A program made the translations under genes and the position numbers. From Ignavibacteriaceae bacterium (lineage in GTDB: Bacteria; Bacteroidota; Ignavibacteria; Ignavibacteriales; Ignavibacteriaceae), in assembly GCA_023231105.1 (NCBI GenBank), contig JALNWB010000168.1:1-8194 (forward strand): 8,194 nt of DNA. Reading direction: 5' to 3'. This document shows, one piece after another, positions 1 to 4,950 of the stretch (within the stretch, counting starts at the first letter, position 1; every line of letters starts with the position of its first letter). The notes beneath the pieces were generated by a model. That model had not been told where the DNA came from. It saw nothing but the letters and a program-made list of their open reading frames with translations, and made no database searches.

Positions 1-614
1 AAACTATCAAGGATGTCTCTAAGCTCCTTCTTTGTAAATCCTCTTCTTACAGAAAGCGGCGCATCATTTTTTACCATTGTGCTTTTGGAGAAGAAATACG
101 TTAACAGTTTAATCCCTGCAAGCGCTAGAATTGAGCGGCGCAGATCATTTATAATTAAACCGGTGCAGGATAAGAGAATTAGATTGTTCAAAATATTTTT
201 TATTTCTTCTTCCTTAAAATGATGAAGGAATAATGAAGTATGAACATAATCGAAGTGACCATATTTGAATGGAAGTGAATGTACATCGCCACAGACAACC
301 GCTACTTCATCAGAATTTATTCTTATAAATTCGCATGCACGTTTGTTTAGATCCAACGCGGTGATTTTTATTTTTTTATTTTTCCTTTGCAAAGCAATCA
401 CAACATCCGAAGCGCCGGAACCAACATCTAAAACATTTAAGTGAGACGATAGATGATTTTGTCCGACCAATCTTTTTAACCCCGCTGCGGAAGTAGTGAT
501 GCCCCCAAGAAATTTATTAATCAATTTTAATTCGTTAAGCGCCTCGTCAATTCTTTCATCTTCAATAAAAAAATCATCCATAATTTCCGGCGCGTAACTT
601 CTTTGCAAAAACAT
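1..614 (-). CDS. Class I SAM-dependent methyltransferase, 3' end beyond the window
   Basis: The first 204 codons are open from an ATG at 614 to the left edge with no stop. Residues 61-70 (VLDVGSGASD) are the glycine-rich SAM-binding motif I. D88 in ALDLN ends the second strand and should bind the ribose hydroxyls. GDVHSLPF (109-116) and FDYVHTSLFLHH (121-132) match the next two motifs of the UbiE/UbiG-like fold. The tail contains NDLRR and DAPLSVRRGFT, which I recognise as typical of small methyltransferases encoded beside bacterial type III polyketide synthases. The start overlaps the synthase stop by one base (TAATG), and a strong AAAGGAG ribosome site lies in the last synthase codons, so the two are almost certainly co-transcribed and translationally coupled. 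The likely role is O- or C-methylation of the synthase product. Family and fold are secure; the substrate is inferred from the neighbour. Confidence 0.88.
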   Translation of the reverse strand, partial: MFLQRSYAPEIMDDFFIEDERIDEALNELKLINKFLGGITTSAAGLKRLVGQNHLSSHLNVLDVGSGASDVVIALQRKNKKIKITALDLNKRACEFIRINSDEVAVVCGDVHSLPFKYGHFDYVHTSLFLHHFKEEEIKNILNNLILLSCTGLIINDLRRSILALAGIKLLTYFFSKSTMVKNDAPLSVRRGFTKKELRDILDS

Positions 615-1708
615 TATGCTCCTTTGAAGAGTGCCACTTCCATCGTAAGACCAGGACCGAATGCAACCGCGCAGCAATATTCATCTTTGTGCACACTGCC
701 TGCATCGATCAATTCTTTTAACACAAAGAGGATTGTAGCGGATGACATGTTTCCGTGATTCTTTAAAACATTTCTCGATGGTTCCATTTTATCTTGACTT
801 AAATTCAATCCCGTTTGAAGTGCATCGAGGATCGCTCTACCTCCCGGATGCAGCGCCCAATGGTTTATTTTTTCAGGTGATAATCCATGTGAATGTAAAA
901 TTTGTTTTAATGCGGGGATCGCATTTTCTAAAATAATTTTTGGTAAATCCGATGAAAGCATCATCTCAAACCCAAAGTCACCGATCTTCCACCCCATAAA
1001 CTCAGCAGTATTTTCCAACATGATTGAATCGACGGAAAGTAAGTTCATTTTATTTTTTTCTTTAAGGCGGGTCGAGTTGGAAAATAAAGCTGCGGCGGCG
1101 CCGTCGGCAAAGATCATGTTTGCTAAAATATTATCACGCGTTGCTTCAGTTTGAAGATGAAGACTGCACAACTCCACCGAAACTAAAAGCGCGTTAACTT
1201 CTTTCTCATCTGAAGACTTTAGCGTTTCTAATACGTTATTAAATCCGATAAGCGATGCGGCGCATCCCATAAAACCGACGTTGGTTCTTCTTGCTGAAAG
1301 CGGAATATCAAACTCTGTCATTAAAAAATGATCTAATCCGGGGGCAAAAAATCCCGTGCAGGAAATTGTGATTAACCTGTTTATTTGGGAAGGATCGACT
1401 TTACTTTCATCTAATAATTTTCTTACTGCAGTTTTTGTTAATTCCTTTGACCATTTTTCATATTCGAGCATCCGTCTTTGTGTGCCGGGTTTAATATATT
1501 CGCCGTTAGTCGAATAAAATTTTTCTGTACTTTCCTCATCGCCGTCGGGAACCACAAAATATCTAAAATCAATTCCGGAGTGAGCCGACGCGGCATCGAT
1601 CATTCTTGCGACCGCGGGACGGACAGCCATTCTCTTTTTTAGTTCTTCCGTAGCTATAGATTGAGATACTTTGTAGGGAGGATTTGCAGTTGCAATATTG
1701 ATTAACAT
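614..1708 (-). CDS. Type III polyketide synthase (chalcone/alkylpyrone synthase-like)
   Basis: A 364-residue protein of normal family length, starting MLINIATANPPY, which is where bacterial homologues start. It is a thiolase-fold homodimeric ketosynthase that loads an acyl-CoA and extends it with malonyl-CoA, then cyclises the chain to a pyrone or resorcinol. The catalytic triad is complete by comparison with plant chalcone synthase: Cys149 (GFMGCAAS), His287 (ALHPGG) and Asn320 (HGNMSSA). F247 (FGFEMML) matches the second gatekeeper phenylalanine, and FGPGLT (350-355) is the C-terminal signature. The reading frame stays open to 1924, but those 72 extra codons translate hairpin repeats and lie outside the conserved domain, so the ATG at 1708 is chosen. 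Its Shine-Dalgarno is weak (AAGAG about ten bases upstream). It overlaps the downstream methyltransferase by one base. The product class (alkylpyrone or alkylresorcinol) is inferred from bacterial BpsA/SrsA-type relatives. Confidence 0.95.
   Translation of the reverse strand: MLINIATANPPYKVSQSIATEELKKRMAVRPAVARMIDAASAHSGIDFRYFVVPDGDEESTEKFYSTNGEYIKPGTQRRMLEYEKWSKELTKTAVRKLLDESKVDPSQINRLITISCTGFFAPGLDHFLMTEFDIPLSARRTNVGFMGCAASLIGFNNVLETLKSSDEKEVNALLVSVELCSLHLQTEATRDNILANMIFADGAAAALFSNSTRLKEKNKMNLLSVDSIMLENTAEFMGWKIGDFGFEMMLSSDLPKIILENAIPALKQILHSHGLSPEKINHWALHPGGRAILDALQTGLNLSQDKMEPSRNVLKNHGNMSSATILFVLKELIDAGSVHKDEYCCAVAFGPGLTMEVALFKGA
619..625 (-). promoter_or_regulatory. Ribosome binding site of the methyltransferase inside the polyketide synthase 3' end
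   Basis: The minus strand reads AAAGGAG, four bases before the ATG at 614, and overlaps the Lys-Gly-Ala codons that end the synthase. It is one of the best Shine-Dalgarno matches in the window, and it fixes the methyltransferase start and supports translational coupling. Confidence 0.7.
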
Positions 1709-1781
1709 ATTATTATTCTCTTTTGATTGAACAACAAGAAATATTGGGAATAAGTTCAAGTACTCCATCTGATAAACTGGA

Positions 1782-1885
1782 GGGCGAAACTCTGTTTCGC
1801 CCGGCCCTCTGTAAGTCGAAATTCTGTTTCGACAATTGCAGCACCGTCCTCTGTTTTGCCGTATGGTCGAAACTGAGTTTCGACC
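1782..1885. repeat. Cluster of three GTCGAAA/TTTCGAC-type hairpin repeats
   Basis: Three short inverted repeats sit side by side. At 1782-1802 the arms are GGGCGAAAC/GTTTCGCCC with loop TCT. At 1815-1833 they are GTCGAAA/TTTCGAC with a 5-base loop. At 1865-1885 they are GGTCGAAAC/GTTTCGACC with loop TGA. The arms differ by compensating changes, so the stems are kept while the sequence drifts. The same family recurs at 2829-2847 and 7905-7925, often next to GTAGG. They resemble dispersed REP-like intergenic repeats. They lie in the 5' region of the polyketide synthase and are responsible for its spurious N-terminal reading-frame extension. Confidence 0.8.
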
Positions 1886-1897
1886 TACATTCCTTCT

Positions 1898-1998
1898 GCA
1901 ATTTTTATTGAACGTCACAAACAATCATATTATTAATCTTTCGTAGAGACATGCCATGGCATGTCTCTACACAACACCTTCTACAATCTTTATTTCTT
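1898..1998 (-). repeat. 101-bp direct repeat, copy 1
   Basis: Positions 1898-1998 align without gaps to 4619-4719 in the same orientation. I count four mismatches by eye (at 1916, 1941, 1971 and 1988), about 96% identity. The unit contains, in minus-strand order, the last codons of a restriction-enzyme 3' end, the 28-bp palindrome, and about 45 bases of AT-rich sequence. Together the two copies bracket the lipoprotein and the toxin-antitoxin genes. Confidence 0.9.
1943..1970. repeat. 28-bp perfect palindrome, copy 1
   Basis: GTAGAGACATGCCA is followed immediately by its exact reverse complement, with no loop and with CCATGG at the centre. The leftmost bases read as TAG on the minus strand and stop the adjacent decayed restriction-enzyme tail. 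As RNA it could form a stem and act as a weak transcription stop after the toxin-antitoxin genes. As DNA it looks like a dispersed palindromic repeat or a protein-binding site. Confidence 0.9.
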
Positions 1999-2038
1999 CT
2001 TCTGTTAAGCCGTAAAGCTCATAGACAAGTGTGTCTAA
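1967..2038 (-). pseudogene. Decayed 3' end of a type IIG restriction enzyme gene, copy 1
   Basis: The minus strand encodes LLDTLVYELYGLTEEEIKIVEGVV and then a TAG that belongs to the palindrome. The stretch LVYELYGLTEEEIKIVEG is identical to the C-terminus of the intact enzyme at 7818-4951. Immediately upstream the frame is closed by TGA and similarity stops. It is therefore a remnant of about 22 codons, not a gene. It lies between the HepT stop and the polyketide synthase. Confidence 0.85.
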
Positions 2039-2059
2039 TAATCAGTTTGTCAATTATCT

Positions 2060-2401
2060 TCATTTATCTTCTATCAAAATTTCTTTAAGAGATTTGATAA
2101 GCGGTGGAAGATTGTTTTTTGTTGTGTTCCAGACAAGATTTATATTAACATCAAAGTAACCGTGTATTAACCTATTCCGCATACCTACAATGTCCTTCCA
2201 GGGAATTTCAGAATACTTCAATTTTGTTTCTTCAGAAATCTTTGATGCAGCTTCTCCTATAATTTCAATGTCTTTTATAACCGATAGAATAAGAATTCTG
2301 CTTTGCGAAAATATTTTTTTATCAATACCATCAACAAAAGATAACGCTTCTGCAGCGGCATCAATCATATGCCGGATTCTTATACGGTCTTCATTCCCCA
2401 T
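2060..2401 (-). CDS. hepT: HepT-like HEPN ribonuclease toxin (DUF86 family)
   Basis: A 113-residue, mostly helical protein of typical HepT length. R75-N-R-L-I-H80 followed by G-Y82 is the HEPN active-site motif Rx4H with the HxY tyrosine. In characterised pairs the Arg and His form the ribonuclease site, and the tyrosine is adenylylated by the MntA partner, which silences the toxin. The ATG at 2401 overlaps the 3' end of the nucleotidyltransferase gene by 11 bases, the standard arrangement for this pair. No strong Shine-Dalgarno is visible, so translation is probably coupled to the upstream gene. The expected role is RNA cleavage upon phage infection or another stress. All key motif residues are present, so I see no sign of inactivation. 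Confidence 0.92.
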   Translation of the reverse strand: MGNEDRIRIRHMIDAAAEALSFVDGIDKKIFSQSRILILSVIKDIEIIGEAASKISEETKLKYSEIPWKDIVGMRNRLIHGYFDVNINLVWNTTKNNLPPLIKSLKEILIEDK

Positions 2402-2693
2402 ATTTCACTACTGCTTCTTTTACAACTGTGTCTCTAAAATAGCTGCTCAATTCTTCGGCAGTGCGCAGGTCAACTTTTTTCCCTATCATTTCGGATAGTT
2501 CGCGTTCCATCCTGGCTATATCAAGCAAACCGTATTCGGTGTCATCTTCAAACTTCACAAGTAAATCTACATCACTCTCTTCGTTATACGTGTTCCTTAA
2601 ATATGAACCGAACAAAGAAAGCTTTTTTATTCCGTTTGCTTTGCAGAATTCTTCTAATAATTTATTTTCAATTAAAATATCAATATTCTTCAA
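2391..2693 (-). CDS. mntA: MntA-like minimal nucleotidyltransferase antitoxin
   Basis: A 100-residue protein of usual size for the minimal nucleotidyltransferase family. LFGSYLRNTYNEESDVDLLV carries the complete GSX10DXD motif (G29, S30, D41, D43), and D75 in KKVDLRT is placed as the third metal-binding carboxylate. In known MntA/HepT pairs this enzyme transfers AMP to the toxin tyrosine and neutralises it. It lies upstream of and overlaps hepT. The start is unusual: the frame has no ATG before the motif, an in-frame TAA lies just upstream at 2706-2708, and TTG at 2693 is the only sensible start, giving the normal 28-residue lead before GS. The preceding bases are not a good ribosome site. 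Function is secure at family level; the start is likely but not certain. Confidence 0.9.
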   Translation of the reverse strand: MKNIDILIENKLLEEFCKANGIKKLSLFGSYLRNTYNEESDVDLLVKFEDDTEYGLLDIARMERELSEMIGKKVDLRTAEELSSYFRDTVVKEAVVKYGE

Positions 2694-2885
2694 TGTATGT
2701 GTCCGTTATCTGTTCGACTTGAAATGATTTATTTTTATCTCGCATGGTTTCATCTTTAACTTTTATTTTTGTTGCAAAAATAGCAAACCCCGATCACTTT
2801 TTACAATTCAAAAATCTGGCAGTCGTAGGGCGAATCTCCGATTCGCCAAATTACCCTGCTCTGTTTCACCATCCGACGAAACGGT
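2694..2885. other. Intergenic region upstream of mntA, with a hairpin and remnants
   Basis: This AT-rich stretch should hold the promoter of the toxin-antitoxin pair, but I cannot point to a convincing -35/-10 or Bacteroidota-type -33/-7 pair. It contains the hairpin at 2829-2847, a degraded GTTTC/GAAAC inverted repeat at 2863-2882 that looks like an eroded member of the same family, and a 21-codon open frame at 2745-2680. Confidence 0.5.
2829..2847. repeat. GGCGAATC/GATTCGCC hairpin repeat
   Basis: The arms GGCGAATC and GATTCGCC are exact complements around a TCC loop. It belongs to the same family as the cluster at 1782-1885 and the copy at 7905-7925, again next to GTAGG. It lies 39 bases from palindrome copy 2. 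Confidence 0.75.
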
Positions 2886-2913
2886 GTAGAGACATGCCAT
2901 GGTATGTCTCTAC
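2886..2913. repeat. 28-bp palindrome, copy 2 (one mismatch)
   Basis: Same as the copy at 1943-1970 except for one C-to-T change in the right arm (GGTATG for GGCATG), which unpairs one position. It abuts a restriction-enzyme tail and supplies its TAG stop, as in copies 1 and 3. Confidence 0.88.
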
Positions 2914-3035
2914 ATAACACCTTCTACAATTTTTATTTCTTCCTCTGTTGAGCCGTATAGCTCATAGACAAGCGCATCTATTTGTCTGTCTATGTCTTTA
3001 CATTTCTTTTCCACTACTCTTTCTCGGTTTGCTAA
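2910..3035 (-). pseudogene. Decayed 3' end of a type IIG restriction enzyme gene, copy 2 (longest)
   Basis: The minus strand stays open for about 41 codons, including EKKCKDIDRQIDALVYELYG and STEEEIKIVEGVM, then ends at the TAG of the palindrome. The intact enzyme has EKKCKGLDRQIDALVYELYG and LTEEEIKIVEG. About 90% of bases match over the roughly 90 bases nearest the end, with mostly silent or conservative changes. Further upstream there is a short deletion before the LA residues, then a TAA and loss of similarity. No start codon exists, so this is a fragment. It sits 29 bases after the lipoprotein stop. Confidence 0.88.
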
Positions 3036-3064
3036 TTACAACTATAAACCATGCAGAACAACTA

Positions 3065-4591
3065 TTAATCCTTTAAACAACGAATTCCATACCCGTAAAC
3101 CTGAATACTTGTTCCATCGGAAATATCATTGACATCATCGTACATAAACATGCTCTTCGAGTAAACATCAGTCTGTATAGTAGAACTCCAAAGGTAATAG
3201 CCATGACCCTGAAAATAACCATTATACATGCGGAAACCTGAGAGTAACGCCGAGAAACCACTTGTATTTGTCCCCGCACCGTTGCCGGTTCCCTGTCCTA
3301 CAGCTTTTAAGGCATTCCCGGATTGACCAACTGCTGTTGCTAAAATTGCAAACTCGCTTGATGTGGGTATATGCCAACCTTCGGGACAAATACCTTGTGT
3401 ACCTGATGTTGAACTATATTTCATAGCTTCACTCCATTGATACAAACCGCCATAGGTATCGCAGTTTAAGGCATTATTATTCCAACAATATTTCTCAAGT
3501 ATTCCATTATCACTCATGTTTACGGGACTTTGGATCATCGTCCCCACATTTAGATTTTCTTTTAACCAACATTGGTTCCCGATAATAACAGTGTGATATG
3601 TTTTGTTTTCGTACAAAATAGTTTCTATCCCGCCACAGACTCCTTGTGTTGTGAATGACCATCTCTCACTCCAATTAGAAATTCCAACATTATTTGAAGC
3701 TCGTACCTTCCAATAATATTTTGTAAGTGCTTTTAATCCATATGCTATCCAGTTTGTCACTTGACCGACACTTTGACTAAAAACAAGGTTTGAAAAAGAA
3801 CTGTCTATAGCCAATTGAAGATAATAATATTTTGTTCCGGTACTTTCATTCCATGTAAGTTTTGGTGAAAATAATTGATTTATTGCTCCATCACTAGGAG
3901 ATAAAAGAATCGGAGGAAGTGGGGTAGTGCCTGTTATGAAATACCGCGTCTCCGACCAACCCATTGAACCAAACTCATTTGTGGCATTAACGCGCCAATA
4001 ATATTTCGTTAGTTCATCTAAACCGTGTAGTTGCATTGAAGTTTCCATCAATGAATCCTCATTAAAAACAAAACTTGTGAATGAACTATTTGTAGATACT
4101 TCTACTGAATAGTTTTTCGCATTACTCACTATATTCCAATATAAAGTAGGGTCGGAACTTTCGTCTACTTCTCCTCTGCCCGGGTGAGTTAAACTTGGAA
4201 TAAACGCAGGCGATTTATATGTTGATGTAAAACTCCACACCTTAGACCAGTCGGATGTACCGGCACTATTTGTTGCGCTAACTCTCCAATAATAAACTGT
4301 GGAATAATCTAATTGTGAAATTTGTTGTGTTGTTGTGGTGATATCTTTTTTATTATAAATTAAAGTGGTGAATGAACTACTTGAAGAGACTTGCAGTGTA
4401 TAACTTTTTGCTCCGATGCTTTCATTCCATTTCAAAGTAACCTGAATATCAATGTTGAATGAAGTGTCTGTTGGCGCATCCAACGTGGGAGGAGAAGGAA
4501 TTGTATCCACGACCACGGAATTAATGCTTTCTTCTTTGCACGATGTAAATGCAAGAAGTGAAATGAGAATAAAATAAACTACCTTATTCAT
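3065..4591 (-). CDS. Lipoprotein with three FN3-like repeats and a C-terminal FISUMP domain
   Basis: A 508-residue secreted protein. Residues 1-17 are a lipoprotein signal peptide (MNKVVYFILISLLAFTS) and C18 is the predicted lipidated residue. The bases after it encode KEES, resembling the lysine-acid surface-export signal described for Bacteroidota lipoproteins. Three fibronectin-III-like repeats follow at about 33-124, 127-220 and 225-316, each ending in a YYWRV/YYWKV strand, an A/S-x-N-x-x-G turn and a WS...F-(T/I)-(S/T) strand. Residues 319-508 match the FISUMP domain (Fibrobacter succinogenes major paralogue): GNQCWLKENLNVG, YGGLYQWSEAM, GICPEGWHIPT, GFSALLSGFR, LWSST and YGIRCLKD. Its function is unknown; a cell-surface adhesion or binding role is inferred. 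The ATG at 4591 has a good AAGGTGG ribosome site. It lies only 28 bases from the edge of direct-repeat copy 2, so its promoter is probably inside or right beside the repeat. Confidence 0.9.
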   Translation of the reverse strand: MNKVVYFILISLLAFTSCKEESINSVVVDTIPSPPTLDAPTDTSFNIDIQVTLKWNESIGAKSYTLQVSSSSSFTTLIYNKKDITTTTQQISQLDYSTVYYWRVSATNSAGTSDWSKVWSFTSTYKSPAFIPSLTHPGRGEVDESSDPTLYWNIVSNAKNYSVEVSTNSSFTSFVFNEDSLMETSMQLHGLDELTKYYWRVNATNEFGSMGWSETRYFITGTTPLPPILLSPSDGAINQLFSPKLTWNESTGTKYYYLQLAIDSSFSNLVFSQSVGQVTNWIAYGLKALTKYYWKVRASNNVGISNWSERWSFTTQGVCGGIETILYENKTYHTVIIGNQCWLKENLNVGTMIQSPVNMSDNGILEKYCWNNNALNCDTYGGLYQWSEAMKYSSTSGTQGICPEGWHIPTSSEFAILATAVGQSGNALKAVGQGTGNGAGTNTSGFSALLSGFRMYNGYFQGHGYYLWSSTIQTDVYSKSMFMYDDVNDISDGTSIQVYGYGIRCLKD

Positions 4592-4618
4592 ATACCACCT
4601 TTATTTTGTTATTCTATC

Positions 4619-4719
4619 GCAATTTTTATTGAACGTAACAAACAATCATATTATTAATCTTCCGTAGAGACATGCCATGGCATGTCTCTACGCAACACCT
4701 TCTACAATTTTTATTTCTT
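4619..4719 (-). repeat. 101-bp direct repeat, copy 2
   Basis: Gapless match to 1898-1998 with four differences by eye. It includes palindrome copy 3 and the end of restriction-enzyme tail copy 3. On the minus strand its last 45 bases form the 5' region of the lipoprotein gene, just as copy 1 forms part of the distal 5' region of the polyketide synthase. Confidence 0.9.
4664..4691. repeat. 28-bp perfect palindrome, copy 3
   Basis: Identical to copy 1: half-site GTAGAGACATGCCA followed by its reverse complement. It provides the TAG stop of the adjacent enzyme-tail remnant. Confidence 0.9.
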
Positions 4720-4726
4720 TTCCGTA
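4688..4726 (-). pseudogene. Decayed 3' end of a type IIG restriction enzyme gene, copy 3 (shortest)
   Basis: The minus strand encodes YGKEIKIVEGVA and then the TAG of palindrome copy 3. Compared with YGLTEEEIKIVEG of the intact enzyme it has lost nine bases in frame (three residues). Upstream similarity ends and the hairpin array at 4743-4939 begins. It is a 12-codon remnant, recognised mainly because it shares position and context with copies 1 and 2. Confidence 0.75.
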
Positions 4727-4742
4727 AAACGTTTAACAGGCC

Positions 4743-4939
4743 GCCCCGATGGAGCTACATTATTATTAATGTTTTTTCTCTACCAACAGTACGCCCCGAT
4801 GGGGCTTAATTCTTTTCATTCTTTCTGCTCCGTTGGTACTTTCTCTTTACAGCATTTTAGAAAAACCAATTTGTAGCTCCGTAGGAGCTTTCTGTTTGTA
4901 GCATGGATAACAAAGAAAATATTTTAGCTCCGTAGGAGC
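4743..4939. repeat. Array of GCTCCGTAGGAGC / GCCCCGATGGGGC mini-hairpins
   Basis: Five related 13-15 bp units lie at 4743-4755 (GCCCCGATGGAGC), 4793-4805 (GCCCCGATGGGGC), 4827-4839 (GCTCCGTTGGTAC, decayed), 4875-4889 (AGCTCCGTAGGAGCT) and 4926-4939 (AGCTCCGTAGGAGC). The stem is five to six pairs with a three-base loop. Spacing between units is 50, 34, 48 and 51 bases. The unit nearest the restriction gene begins 11 bases after its stop and is followed on the minus strand by TAAAATATTTTC, so it may serve as a weak terminator. With the flanking repeats this accounts for the gene-free stretch from 4592 to 4950. Confidence 0.75.
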
Positions 4940-4950
4940 GGGCTGTTGCG

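Noticed and set aside
13..222. Plus-strand open frame at the left edge
   Set aside because: Lies opposite the clearly coding methyltransferase and has no domain of its own.
742..936. Plus-strand open frame inside the polyketide synthase
   Set aside because: Shadow of a well-supported gene on the other strand with no recognisable domain.
1709..1924. N-terminal extension of the polyketide synthase frame as part of the protein
   Set aside because: It translates hairpin repeats, has no family similarity, and the domain begins right at the ATG at 1708.
4682..4876. Plus-strand open frame of 64 codons across the repeat array
   Set aside because: It translates the palindrome and mini-hairpins, has no ribosome site and no protein-like features.
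4743..4939. CRISPR array
   Set aside because: Units are only 13-15 bases, diverge from one another, are self-complementary with uneven spacing, and no cas gene is present.
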